Source: Phytophthora sp. 'mugwort' (Eukaryota > Oomycota > Peronosporomycetes > Peronosporales > Peronosporaceae). From it: a stretch of DNA of 64,000 bases. Below, in pieces: positions 22,551 to 33,936 of the stretch. The notes below the pieces were generated by a model, which searched no databases, was not told where the DNA came from, and saw only the letters and a list, made by a program, of their open reading frames with translations. The stretch is from NCBI GenBank assembly GCA_033558025.1, contig JAUCEF010000014.1:2728001-2792000 (forward strand), read 5' to 3'. Position 1 is the first letter of the stretch. Each line of letters begins with the position of its first letter. The position numbers and the translations under genes are program-made.

Positions 22551-23412
22551 GTTATCAGTTGGGTGTATCTATACACATAGCCCCATAATTTTTATTTAAA
22601 ATTTTAATTAATTCTGGCAATAGATACTTTGATTTTAATACTACCCCAACTCTGATTTCAATTAATGATATAATTAAACTCAATTAATAATATGACTAAC
22701 CTTGACTAATTGTATGCCTCATGTCGACTATTGATATTACTAACCCTGACTAATTATATTACTACTCATGGTTACGATTAATGATATTAGTAGCCATCGA
22801 TCCCATTCGACTACTAATATATGACTAGACCTTCGGTCTAGTTTCAACGAATGATATCACTATTATTAAAAAACTTTCGCTCTGGTCTCGACTAATATAT
22901 TACTAGTCAACGACACCAGTTCAGTCTGATGTTATTAATAACCTAGTCAACAATATCGATTACGTCTTATGTTAACCTAGTCAACGACATTAACTCTGTC
23001 TGATCCTTAACCGAGTCAGCAACATCGTTTCCGTCTTCAGTTAACCTAGTCAACGACACCAATTCAGTCTGATCTTTAACCGACTCAGCAACCTTCGTAT
23101 GTTAAACCTAGACAACGACACCAATTCAGTCTGATTTTTAACCTAGTCACCAATCTCTCACCTACGTGACTCCAATCCAGTTCCACATTTCCACGCATCT
23201 ACAACAGCCGGTGGATGCGTGAAATGTGGAACTGGATTGGAGTCATATAATATAATAAAGCATGAAAATAATAATAATATATTAATTGTAAAATGTTCAT
23301 AAAATAAGTTAAATATATTTACATAATTAATTACAAATCCAATACTAGATGCGGAAGATCTTTATTACTTGAAAAATATTTTTTATCTTATTATATTCTA
23401 CATTGCATCGCC
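22551..23412. repeat. AT-rich tract with a degenerate minisatellite
   Basis: No gene is present. From about 22640 the sequence repeats taat-gatat-ttactaa blocks. From about 22895 to 23160 a tandem array of about 34-nt units alternates between a type with acctagtcaacgacaccaat and a type with accgagtcagcaacatcgtt, giving a higher-order unit of about 68-70 nt. A hairpin follows at 23167-23245. Confidence 0.7.
23167..23245. repeat. Long hairpin inside Polinton 1
   Basis: The arms (tgactccaatccagttccac... and the reverse complement ending ggattggagtca) are about 33 nt long with a single-base length difference and a loop of about 14 nt. It is the strongest stem-loop in the element and lies between the minisatellite and the right TIR. 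Confidence 0.85.
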
Positions 23413-23697
23413 ATGGACTCGACAACAGCACAGTCTCGTCTCACTATGGACTCCAGAATTCCAGTGGACCTGTACCTAACACCGGTGAGGAAGGTGGCAG
23501 CAAATAAGTGTGAACAGTGTAAGAAGACGATCGTGCGACTGTCGGTCCAGTTCTCTGCCATTTTTACTGCGACCCAAGGGATCCCGACCAAGGTTGGGGT
23601 ACTTCGACTTGAGGATAACCTAACGATCGAATATCTTGCAGACACCGACACATCTTCCGAGCTCGGAACTCCAGCTAGCTCAGTGCTGACCGAATAA
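23413..23697 (+). CDS. Unknown 94-residue ORF next to the right TIR
   Basis: The open frame starts MDSTTAQSRLTMDSRIPVDL and contains a CEQC pair around residues 33-36, with a mixed globular-looking composition and no frameshift. It is more GC-rich than the surrounding AT-rich DNA. It has no counterpart at the same place in element 2, where the TIR-proximal slot holds other genes, so it could be a captured host piece. The family is not recognised. Confidence 0.4.
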   Translation: MDSTTAQSRLTMDSRIPVDLYLTPVRKVAANKCEQCKKTIVRLSVQFSAIFTATQGIPTKVGVLRLEDNLTIEYLADTDTSSELGTPASSVLTE

Positions 23698-23866
23698 ACG
23701 ACGTCATCCACAAAGCTGCTTCAAGTCAAGGCGGCCAGCAAGTTCAATATGCACAATTATTTTTCTTGTACTCTAGCAAATTCATTATTTTTCTAATCTA
23801 CCACCTAGTTAATTAGTATAGATCTATTTCATACATTTATAATTATCGGCTTATATCTCTTGATCT

Positions 23867-24153
23867 ATATTTTATCTATCAGGATGGAACGCCTTTATAT
23901 TTTTAATCCTGATATTTGGATAACTTCATATAGGCAAAATATTGTATCTTATATTCACTAAATTATGCACCTTTACATATTTCACCATCAGGACCTTTTG
24001 AGAACAAAAATATGTCTCTTTGCATATTGGCTATATGAGATGTGTGGTCCAAAATTTACATCCTTTTATTAAATCATTGATTAAGCGTGGTTTTGATACA
24101 TTCAGAAGGAATTATGAAAAGGTAGCCCCGATTGTGTACTGTAAACCACTACT
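23867..24153 (-). repeat. Polinton 1 right terminal inverted repeat
   Basis: This is the reverse complement of 5925-6220 and ends gtaaaccactact, directly followed by the GACAAG target copy. Confidence 0.92.
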
Positions 24154-24159
24154 GACAAG
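24154..24159. repeat. Polinton 1 target site duplication, right copy (GACAAG)
   Basis: It is identical to 5919-5924, and the gag reading frame resumes from here. Confidence 0.95.
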
Positions 24160-25145
24160 CCCTCGGAAGATTCCTGTGACAAGGAAAAGGCCGGATACGA
24201 TTTTTTGCGATGGCTTTTGCGGCCTAGCAAGAGTCGTATATCAGGGATCTGCTGAGCTGACCATGCCGCCGACCTACAAGATGGACAAGAAAGTCCAATA
24301 GCCCGTGCATGTCATCTGGAAGGACATCGAGAAGCTGCTCGGCGTTAACACGGCGGCGGGTGTGGTTGGCCTGATCAAGCGCCTCGAGGCGGCGGTCAAT
24401 AACGACTTCAAGAGCGTGAACCATCTCTTTGCACGCCTCAAGGCGCTCAAAGACGAAGCCAACCGCAATAGTGCGGATACGCTGAAGACGGGCGTCATCT
24501 GTCGAACCTGATGATGCTCAAGATTTTCGGTGTACTGCCAGCCACCTGTGGGGCCAAGCAATCAACTTGATACCGGTGGAGTTTACGCCGGATCAAGTGG
24601 AAGCCAAGCTGTGCGCCATTTCTTGGCAGCAAAACCAAGGCCGAAATTATGGCCTTGGACCGTGGGATGCCGGTCAACCACGTGCAGGCTGGAGCCCGTG
24701 TTGCCATGCCGAACATGCCAGCTCTCGGCAAAAGAAAGGTGACTGGTCAGCCGTGAACTGGACCGGATATGCACATCAATCTGGGTGTCATGAAGTGCCA
24801 CTACTGTGCGGGCGTGCACAACGACAAGGGCAACATCGGTCCGCACAAGAAGATCGACTGCCCGAAGATGCACGAAGACAGGGCTGCGGGCGTGTACCAC
24901 CGTGACATTTGGTCGGGCCCAAGCGCTATGGCGCGCAGAGAATCGCACGAGCCGACGCCCAATATGAAAGACAAGGGAAAGGTCAAGGCCCCGGCTCGTC
25001 ACGAGATACCAATGGAGGAGTTCCTGTCGACTAAGGTGACGGTAGACGCATGCGAGGCCGTGCAAGAGACACCCGCAAGCCCTGTCGATTACGTGAGCCC
25101 ACCGCCCAGCAACGTGAAGCTCCCGGTGACCCCCTGGAAAGGGCA
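24160..25145 (+). pseudogene. Copia gag, remainder with zinc knuckle
   Basis: The frame from 5924 continues here for about 30 codons to a stop. Further gag pieces follow in other frames: KKVQ ... WKDIEKLLGV and a helical part near 24310-24500, then CHYCAGVHND ... HKKIDCPKM near 24790-24870, an extended CCHC-type zinc knuckle. Decay is obvious from frame changes. Confidence 0.7.
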
Positions 25146-25150
25146 CTTCG

Positions 25151-26900
25151 GTGTTCGACGAAGACGAGCCGATGGATTCGGTGGTCAAGGCTGTCAGTGT
25201 TGACGCCGAGCATGCGGTCGTGGCGACTGAACAGCCGCCCGACGCCGACGTCGACATGGATGCGGCGACTCAGGAGGGCAGCAAGACAGATATTGCTGAG
25301 GCGACTGAGCAGCTCGGCGGCATGATGAAGGACCTCGAGGAAAAGGTGCGTAGACTGTATCCGTTTTTGTTGGATAGTGAGCATTGCCTAACCACATATT
25401 TTTCGGTGCTTGACTCAGGGTGCGGACACGGCTTAATTAGCGAGCCAGCACACTTTGTGGAGATGCAACCCAACACACAGTACATGTTTACATTTGCACA
25501 GGGCTCTAAGCACTCCAATACACAATTAAATTGTATTTACGAGGTCCATATGACATTCGGCCGCTTCTGTTTGAAAATATCGCGCTAGTGCCACCCGCTA
25601 CTTCGAACATTCTGAGCGAGTTCTGGCTCAGGCGCAGTGGGTACCAAATTCTTAGTTCACTAAGCGGGGAGTTTAAGTTTGTCCTCTTTGAGGGGTGAGG
25701 AGAACTGGTATTTGTAGCAAATGTCATTAATGGAGTGTACTATGTGCAGAATAAGACACTAAGAGAGCGCCAACTAATGTGTAGTGCAGCAAATCACCAA
25801 CCCTGCAAGCCAATTGTGCTACCAGGAGCAGCCAAACTGGAGAGAACACTGCAAGAGTGGCATGTAAAACTTGGCCACATCAATAAAGAGACGCTGATAG
25901 CCATATTGAGTAAGGATTTAGTATTCGGTATACCAACGCTACCTGCAGCAGAACTGAGGCATATACTCTTCTTTTGCACAACGTGTGCAGAGATGAAAAA
26001 GCAGAGAATGTCCTACCGAAACAAAGAGGGTTCCAGAGACGCCCACCATCCACATAAATACCAATGGCCCGATGACAACTATGGGCGTTTACGGAAGTAT
26101 GGGGAAAATCAAATACTTTCTGAGTATCATTGAAGACAACACATCGTGGCGATGGATTTGCGTCTTGCGCAATAAGCGAGATGTGTATGTGAAAGTAGAA
26201 GAACTACTGCTGCGCCTAGAACGTGATGGTAAGTTCACAATCAGGAGAACACGATCCAACGGTGGCAGGGAATTTGTGAACACAGCGTTCAAAACGTTTT
26301 GTAAGAAGAAGAGAATTGCCTTCCAAACGTCCAACGCGAATAGCCCGGAAGAAAACGGAGCTGCTGAGAGAGACCATCAGAGTAAACTCGACTGAGCTCA
26401 CTGTGCATTGAAGGATGCGAATATGGCACACAATTGATGACCTAAAGCACTCATGTACATGACTTATGCGCAGAACCGCACTCCGATGAACCGTTTGGGA
26501 AACAAGACACCGTACGAGATGGTGTATGGAACCGCTCCGAACGTGAGCGAACTACCTGTCTGGGGAGCAATGTTTTGCGCACATCCCAACTGCACTCCGT
26601 AAGGACAAGAAACTGTCCGCCAGAGCGCTAAAGTCGATTTCTCGGGATCTCGGAAGATACAAAGGGTTACCGCTTGTGGGATGTCTATAACAACAAGCAT
26701 ATGATATCGAGAGATGTGCTCTTCGACACCACCAATGTAGCCTCGATGGTGCAGCTAGCATTCGGGAAGGCCGAACCTGCCTCACTTCTGAATCTGCCAT
26801 GCGAGAGCCAACCGCAGCAGTGGAACCACCAGCTACTGAGAGTACAGGAGTAGTGGGAGCTACATCACCTGCTACCGAAAGCACTGGAGCAGTGGGAGCG
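25151..26900 (+). pseudogene. Copia protease and integrase region
   Basis: FSVLDSGCGHGLISEP near 25400 is the aspartic protease active-site region (DSG). HVKLGHINKETL ... CTTCAEMKK near 25860-25990 is the GAG-pre-integrase HHCC zinc domain. The integrase core appears near 26070-26390 with RSNGGREFVN, where Asn replaces the usual catalytic Asp, and PEENGAAER with the catalytic Glu. AQNRTPMNRLGNKTPYEMVY near 26470 is the C-terminal core. Several stops intervene, so it is inactive. Confidence 0.8.
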
Positions 26901-27059
26901 CCTAAACAGCGACGTCAGGACTGATGGAAACGTCCAGTCGGGAACCACGTCCACGCCGTGAGGCTAAGAGGACTTTCAGTGCTTTCAGGCGGTTCTGGAC
27001 AAAAAAATATAGCACTCGATATTCTAGAGCACAAAGTGTCTACACCACCATCAATCAAG

Positions 27060-28490
27060 AATCCTTGAGTGGACCTCATAGAGAGCACAGGAAATAAACT
27101 CTTGAGCTCAAATACGATTCCTTTATTGAGAACGGGACGTGGAGACTCGTACCGATACCACACGGGCGAAAGGCTTTGCCGTGTCATTAGGTACAAATCG
27201 TGAAGTATAATGCCGACGGAAGTGTCGAGCGGTTCAAAGCACGACTAGTTGCATAGTGATTCCACCAGGAATTTGGGGTAGACTGTGACGAAGTATACGC
27301 GCCGGTGGCACAATTTGAGTCACTACGCCTAGTTTATGGCCATTGGAACCATATTGAACTGTCATATCCATCAGCTGGATGTTCACACTGCGTTCCTTAA
27401 CGGCACTATGGACGACGAGCAAAAGATATACATGAGGCAACCTCTTGTTTTGTGCGCGAGGCCACGAGAATCTGGTTTGTGAACTTCTGAAGAACATTTA
27501 AGGCCTTAAACAAGCCCCTCGCATCTGGTATATAATCTTTCATACCTTTTTGACGTCGATGGGTTGTCCGTTGCAACAAAGAATTTTGTATCTGCATACA
27601 AAACGTGGGAGATGCATGCCGTTGCAACAAAGAATTTTGTATCTACATACAAAACGTGGGAGATGCATGGCTTATAATCGTGATAAATGTAGATGATCTA
27701 ACGGTCATGTCGCGGTATATGCGACTCATCAACCGACTCAAAGCAGAGTTGTCATGACGGTTCAAAATGAAGGACCTAGGTGACATCCACTACATCCTGA
27801 AATGGAGGTACACCGCAATAGAGACCAACGCGTGATGACAGCGCAAATAGATTGCAGAGATGATCACAAAGTACAATATGGCCAACAGATCACCTTGCAG
27901 CCAGAGACAAAGATGAGCGCTGAGGAGATTGCTGCGCAGGCTTTGTTCGTTGGTTCACTCTAATATTTAGTCTGTGGGACACGACCGAACATTACTAACG
28001 CGGTTAGAGAGCTTAGCAAATTTCTATCCTGCTACAACCGCACGCACTGGGATGCGGCTAGGCGAGCACTCAAATACTTAAAAGGGACGTCAACGTACAG
28101 TCTGTTTCTCGATGAGAAAAAGAGACACGTAACCTACGAATTGTACACAGACGCGAGCTTCGCGTGTCAACCAAAAAGAAGTAAATCCGTATCAGGGTAC
28201 GTAATTCAAATGGCCGGAACTGGTGTGTCATGGTGCAGTAGCAAACAGGGAAGCGTTTCCCTCTCAACTGCTGAAGAAGAACGCATTGTAGTTAGTCAAG
28301 GAGCCAAAGAGAGTGAGTGGCTGTGGCATCTCGTCGGCGAGATGGGGTTTCCGCAAAAGATACCGGTGCAGGTATGGTGCGACAGTAACGCTGTCATCAG
28401 TATTGTGAAGAATTCGGGCCACCACAAAGCCAACAAACACAGAGATCAGGCATCTATTCACGAGAAATCTAGTGGAGCTTGGGCGCCTTA
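27060..28490 (+). pseudogene. Copia reverse transcriptase and RNase H
   Basis: FIENGTWRLVP and DGSVERFKARLVA (about 27110-27250) mark the fingers. The polymerase motif reads VNVDDLTV near 27680, with Asn for the Tyr of YVDD. RNase H (28141-28490) begins YTDASFACQPKRSKSVSGYV and contains STAEEE and WCDSNAVISIVKN. A 51-bp tandem duplication (27568-27618 and 27619-27669) disrupts the region. Stops are frequent. Confidence 0.85.
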
Positions 28491-28624
28491 AGATCACGTA
28501 TTGTTCAACAACAGAGATGACTGCAGACATTATCACAAAAGCTCTGCTCACAAAGCAATTCCCCAGACTAAGAGAGAAGCTGGGAGTACACGATCTGATG
28601 CTGTCACCTAGCATTTAGTGGGAG

Positions 28625-28968
28625 TGTTGAGTGGAGCGCTGTGCGCTCCGCGTACCGTTGCGCAGCAGGTACCTGGCCTGTCTGCGAGAAACTGAATCAA
28701 AACCCTTTCCAAAGTGTTATATTGATTAGAAGTACTAGAGGTCATCACAGATGGCTGGATAGTACTGGGCAAGAGCTCCCTGCCAACCATAGTGCAATGA
28801 CGATTGAGAGGAAGAGGAGCGAGCTGGCCGAGGACGCAGTCCGAAGACGAGCTCACTTCCTCTTTTGCCTCAGACTCCGAGCTCGAGTCTAGAGCATAGG
28901 CAATTAGAATAGAGGGTAAAAGAGTAACATACTGTTGTAAGACCAAACACTAAGCATTCAATTCAACA
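28625..28968 (+). repeat. Copia 3' LTR
   Basis: It begins TGTTGAGTGG and ends CAACA, with a purine-rich tract (tagtgggag) just before it that fits the polypurine tract. Confidence 0.88.
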
Positions 28969-30838
28969 CAGAGACAGAAGGTACTCAATCATCCCCTCCG
29001 ACCACACGAACCTCTTGCGTTTGATTGGGGTCGAGGGGACTGCGGTCTTCTCCGGGGTCGAAGGAACGTTGACGCCGACGGGATGCTGCCTCGCTGCTCA
29101 TTCTCGACAGTCCTGTTTTGCGAATGGTTGCGTCCAGTCAAAACACTAGGTGGTACAGTGTACCACGGCACTGTACGGGGTCTGAGAGGTTGTCCGGTGC
29201 CACCTCATTTAGTCTCTTTGTTGGGTGCTTTCCATAGAGATAATTACAACATACTTGAACCTTTCTCTAAATAGGTCGTCTGCGACTTACGCTGGGAATA
29301 CGATATTTTTATTTTGGTTGCTTTGTTACGCATGGCAGGTGGCTTCGGCTTTCGATCAGACCGGCATTTCCGCATTCAATTAGCATGACGCTGCCGTTTC
29401 TTTCAGCTCTCTACTAGCGCCATCCATAAGCGAACCCTCCGTTGCATCCCTTCCTCCACTCGGCTGTTCAGTTGCACCGACTAGTCTTTGAGCACCGTTA
29501 CTTCCTCAGAAAGTGAATCAGCGTTCTGCTTCACCATCACCGCCAACAGGACTGAAATCCTGTTGGTCCTTCCTCAGACGACGAGCTGAAGCGAGTGGAC
29601 GTGGCGTAGCAGAGCGAAGGAGGAGATGGCGAAGGAAGCAGCGAGGACAGCGCTGGACAGCAGGACAGCAGGACAGGTCAAGAGCGAGGAGGCTGGACGA
29701 AGCACCAGCGGCGAGATGTGGGTTGGTGAGGCAGCGGGCCGGCCCGCTCGCCGACTAACCCGGCCGCTGCAAAGATCGCGACGCAGTGGAGAGGCGGTTG
29801 GACGAAGAAGCGCAACAGGAGGGGTGACTCGGATAACGGAGTAGCAGAGGACCAAGTGAGGCGGCGAGGCGACACCGCGGACGCAATGTACCGCCCTGAA
29901 CGGCTGTGAGGGGTCGGCGGTGCACATATCGTGCTCGACACAGATATAGGGTAGCGGTAGCGGTTCACTTCTTCATTTGCTGTTAGATTCACGCAGCGCT
30001 CACGGCCGAGACACGAAACACTAGGCATTTAGTGCTCAAGTTAACAGCGGAATAAATGACCAACAGCAGCCGCAGTAGTTCGCAGCGTGAAGTTCCTGGC
30101 GTGGCCCTCAAGTACCTGATAGAGATGGGTATCTGCAGCCCGCGCGCAAGGGGCGAATAACCAAAGAGAGCGTAGTTTAGCCCCCGGTACTAAGAGCCCC
30201 CGGTGCACACCCTTGGCAACCTCGGCGAGGTATTGAGTGCGCCCGACCACATCTGTGCGTGCTAAGGATAAGTCGACCACTACTGTCGTGAATATTTCGT
30301 TTTTCACGTGTAGCTAGGGGCAGTGGTGATCGTGGCCACCAGGCACCGTCCTGGCGCAAGGACAGGACTGGCGCATAGCACAGAGCGGCAGGAACAGAAC
30401 ACTACTACTACTACAGGAAAGACGCTTACTACATATTAAAAACAGTCGTCAGGAGGCAATTTTGGTGCTCTACTGCATGAAGTGAATGTGAGGATCTTCC
30501 GAAGAAGACGACTACTAACGTATTCAAAGTACATCTAATTGCCGAGCAACTCGTCGGCGCTCGCGCGAGTCGTTAACATCATTGATGTCTGCTCGAAGGA
30601 ATGGGACGCAGATGCCGTGGAAAAGCAAATGAGGTGAAGAAAATCGAATGTGGTTGATGTAGGTGTGGTTGTACATAGGCGACTGGAGCTAATAGCGTGC
30701 AGCAGCTCCTTCGACTGAGTTTCAGTAAACGTACCATAAGCCATTAAGAAGAAAAAGGCGCATTCAAGCTACGAGTGAAAATTTCGCTCCGGCACCGAAC
30801 TTTGGCCCTTACATGTTGGAAGGAAGCATAACCTACAT
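28969..30838. other. Intergenic sequence, no firm gene
   Basis: Around 29500-29900 the DNA is GC-rich with Arg-rich readings in several frames; no family is recognised, and old retrotransposon debris is possible. A small minus-strand frame at 30535-30744 starts MAYG, and its fourth codon overlaps a GT donor-like site (gtacgt). A tiny spliced gene there cannot be excluded but is not supported. Confidence 0.4.
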
Positions 30839-31830
30839 TCACTCACTGTCTAGGTCCGTTCGGAGTGTCGTGATGTCACTGGCAATGCGCGCCCCCAAGG
30901 CTTTCACCAGATCTCGCACGCTGATGCGCAACTTTACGGACTCGGCACCCCCGCCAAGCCACAGGAACGCCGGCTTTAGCTCGGCAATAGCCCCCGCCAC
31001 GATCACCTGCATTGATGTAAGCAAGGCGAACGATCAGTCACATGCTACCAATATTGCTCAGGTTATCAGGTTTTCTTACCGGAATGGGCGTCTTCATGCC
31101 GAACGTCGACACTCCGTTGTGACCAAAGCCTGTCAGCTCCTCCGCCACCTATAAATAGACAATACACAGCAGTAACCAATCCATTAGCCCAGTAAGTAAT
31201 AAATGCATTGACGTATTACAGTCAGTTTACCTCTCCAGGGGCGTGCTGGAAGTTAAACTTCTTCTTGGATGGTCGGTCCGCCTCGGGAATGTTGTCGCGC
31301 ACAAAGCGGCGAAGCTGCTCGGCGTCCAGTTTCGAGTTGTACTGCAGCACCACGCAGTAATAGCTACAACAGCAGCCACACACAACACCATCGCCATCAG
31401 TCCATTATATCCTCTCTGCGAAGCCAGGCAATTGTGTCTGCCTACCGGCTATTGAGTGGATCCTCTACGCCGCTGTTGACGCACGCAACGTTCTCCACGA
31501 CGATGCTCTTGCACAGGTGTGGGACCTTGCTGTCCAGCAGCTCCCTGCCATCAACAAAAATAACAGCAATTATTAGGTCTAAATAATCTATAGCACTGGC
31601 AGGTGTGGGGAGCGAGTTAATACTACAGAACCTTACGCTCTTTGGGGGAGCGTCCATGAGTAATAATCACTGGGCGCCGTCTTGAGCGCGGCACTGGCCA
31701 GCTTCTCCTGTTGCAGGTGCTTCTTCACGCGTTTCACCCCCTCCACGTCTTCAAGCAAGCGCTCCAACGCATCCAGGCGCTTCTGCACGGCCGCGAGACG
31801 CGTCGTCACCTCCTCGATGGTCGTCATCAT
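30839..31830 (-). CDS. YbaK/aminoacyl-tRNA deacylase-domain protein, five exons
   Basis: Joining exons 31830-31637, 31544-31446, 31363-31231, 31148-31080 and 31006-30839 gives one open frame of 220 residues. All four introns obey GT-AG and the phases match. The first exon encodes a coiled-coil helix (TRLAAVQKRLDALERLLEDV). Later exons encode the YbaK fold: YYCVVLQYNSKLDAEQLRRF, then KKKFNFQHAPGE, then LTGFGHNGVSTFGMKTPIP and FLWLGGGAESVKLRISV. The order and the Gly-rich G-H-N-x-V and LGGG signatures are those of eukaryotic YbaK/ProX-type proteins, which hydrolyse mis-charged aminoacyl-tRNA or bind tRNA. The start is the first of two adjacent ATGs. It is a normal host gene, compositionally GC-balanced, between the transposon blocks. 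Confidence 0.92.
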
Positions 31831-32069
31831 TTAGTGCGTCTGACGACCTACACCTTTATATATTTATAATGAATCCAATATATTAAGTTATGAAGGCTCA
31901 CTTGGATAATGTTATTAATAAGCTTCACCTCTGGATTCCTACGTATACGATTTGGTCTAAAAATAGAACTATTGTGTAGCTATCTTCTTGCGAAAAAAAA
32001 AAATAGATCGCCGCCGCCAAACTTGCTAGGTCTCATCGACAAGGAGCAGTGCCTTAGCGCGTGTCCAAT

Positions 32070-33936
32070 ATGATCGGGAAGACTGTGCCTCGAGCTACGA
32101 GCTCCAGGGCCTCGGACATGCAGTCGCTGGCATCCATTAGCACGGTGTCTCGCGAGCGTCTGCGAGATAAGGCTCGCCAGATGCAGATGAAGGAAAGTCT
32201 GCGTATGGCAATGTGTGCGCGACTACAGCAGAAGCTGCGAAAGACCCCCAAGGTTGCCGAAGAGATGGCATCGGAAGTGCTGCGAATCCTCAAGCAGCGT
32301 GGACTCCCAGTGGCAAATCTGTCGGACGCAGCGCTGGCGGAGATTGCCAATGAGCTCACGACGCACAGACAGAAGCAGCTCTCGCTGGCTGCAAACACGG
32401 CTAGGGGATCGTCATCTGACAATCAAGAACAAATAGACTCAGCAGAGCCAACTAAGCTACAGTTATTGCGATCAGGGAGACGATCGTTTAACAGCAAGGA
32501 GCTCTTAACCAACAACTCGAAGGGATCTCGCGGACGAGGGGGCACAAGGATCGGTGGCCTCACGAGTCGAATCATGACTGACGACGACAGATATGTCACG
32601 GAGGCTCAAGTACTTCAAAATAGTGTGGGGTTCACATTGCCACCCCGTGTATCTCCCAAGAAGGAGCGAGATAATGGAATCTGGGAGAAGATTGTCAAGT
32701 TTAGCTCCATTGAGGAGCAACTGGAAGCGAAGCGCACGAAGGAGAGAAAGCTGCGTGAACGTCGAGAGTACACATCAAAGCTTGAAGCTCAAGTCTCCCA
32801 TAAGCGTCGTACGAGTCAGCAAGAGCGTGAACATAGTGCCGAATTCCATCGCCAGACGTTGGAAAAGGTTCGTCAGGCTGAAGATGAGGAGCGTAGGAAG
32901 GAGCAGGAACGTCTCGAGCGTGAGCACCAACTCATTGCAATTCAGACGCAACAGCGACTAGCGAAACAAGCACAAACAGAGAAAGATCGAGCCATCAAGA
33001 AGATCCAAGCACAGCAGGCAACTGAGACGCTCGAGAAGCAAAGGAAGGATGACGACGCTCGCGACAAAGCCCGTAAGGATGCCGAGAAGCGCCGTGTCGA
33101 ACAAGTTTCCCACGAGAACGAGGGTCAGCTCGAGCAAAAGCGTCAGCATCAAGCCCAAGAGCGCGAGCTGGAGATGAAGTTAGCAGAAGAATACATCGCA
33201 ATGGAGAAGAAGAAAGAGGAAGCGCGTCGAGAGCAAATGGAGACCATGGCGGAGAATATTAAGAAGAAGATGAAGATCTTTGACGACACTGCAAAGGCTT
33301 CAAATGATGCCAAGGCACGCGAGGAGGAGGAACGAGTCCAGCGCTATCAGCAAGAGTATACAAACAAGCTAGTGGAAGACGACCGCAAGCGACGAGCAGA
33401 TGCTCAAGCACGTAGCGTAGCGCAGCAGGAGTATCTGCGTTTACAAATGCACGAGAAGAAAGAGCGGGAAGAAGCTCTGAAGCGCGACTTGAACAAACAG
33501 GCCGATCTGTGGCAACACGAACGCGTCGAGGCCGAGCGTCGTGACAAACTGGCAAAGCAGCAACGAGCATTGAGGAATCGCTCACAGCAAGACGTGCTAC
33601 GTCAACAGATGCATGAACGCGAAGTGCGTAGCCTTGAAGCAGATCAAACCCACCTCGAGGTGCAGCTCAATGCCCGACTTTTGCAGAAAATTCATAACCA
33701 AGCTGGTGCTGCACAGAGTCAAGCGGAAAATGTCGTCTCCGGGACACAGAATCGATCTCGAGAAGTAAGTTTTATTTTTCCTCTGCTGGGCTTGTTATTT
33801 ATTGGCGCAGGTTTGCAAAGAAGTTTACTAACAAGTTGCTCCTATTGTTTTTTGTTTTATTTTTTTTTTCTTACAGTTGCAGGAGCAAGAACAGTCTTTA
33901 CATCATCGACAATCTCAACGAGTGCTCAAGTTCTAG
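32070..33936 (+). CDS. Long coiled-coil protein (trichoplein/TPH-like), two exons
   Basis: Exon 1 (32070-33764) and exon 2 (33877-33936) are joined over a 112-bp GT-AG intron with a long pyrimidine tract (33765-33876). The product is about 584 residues. The first about 190 residues are Ser/Arg-rich; from about 195 to the end the protein is a nearly continuous charged helix (Glu, Gln, Lys, Arg heptads; EEYIAMEKKKEEARREQMET, QADLWQHERVEAERRDKL). This resembles TPH-domain proteins of cilia and basal bodies such as trichoplein, MNS1 and CFAP53 relatives. A flagellar or centrosomal role in zoospores is an inference. A GTG nine bases upstream is in frame, but ATG at 32070 is preferred. Without splicing the frame would run on to 34046 with an atypical hydrophobic tail. 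Confidence 0.85.

Larger units (their letters stand above)
5925..24153. mobile_element. Polinton/Maverick element 1 (inactivated)
   Basis: This 18,229-bp element has AG...CT termini, TIRs of about 290 bp and a perfect 6-bp target duplication. From left to right it holds remnants of GIY-YIG nuclease, a small basic protein, protein-primed DNA polymerase, integrase (core), protease, core protein, penton, packaging ATPase, fibre, a lipidation-motif protein, three minus-strand unknowns, the integrase chromodomain and the major capsid protein. Most genes carry stops or frameshifts. The middle 9.4 kb is inverted relative to element 2, cutting integrase and capsid genes. Confidence 0.95.
5370..28968 (+). 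mobile_element. Ty1/Copia LTR retrotransposon, decayed, split by Polinton 1
   Basis: Two related LTRs (5370-5725 and 28625-28968) flank gag, protease, integrase, reverse transcriptase and RNase H remnants in Copia order (integrase before reverse transcriptase). Without the inserted Polinton the internal region is about 4.7 kb, a normal Copia size. All reading frames contain stops or frameshifts. No matching target duplication was found outside the LTRs, and the 5' LTR has lost its first TG (GC instead). Confidence 0.9.

Noticed and set aside
22895..23160. CRISPR-like array
   Set aside because: Units are contiguous and degenerate with no unique spacers; the setting is a eukaryotic transposon, so it is a minisatellite.
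28969..28975. Target site duplication of the Copia element
   Set aside because: Bases outside the two LTRs (gaggc on the left, cagag on the right) do not match; either mutated or lost.
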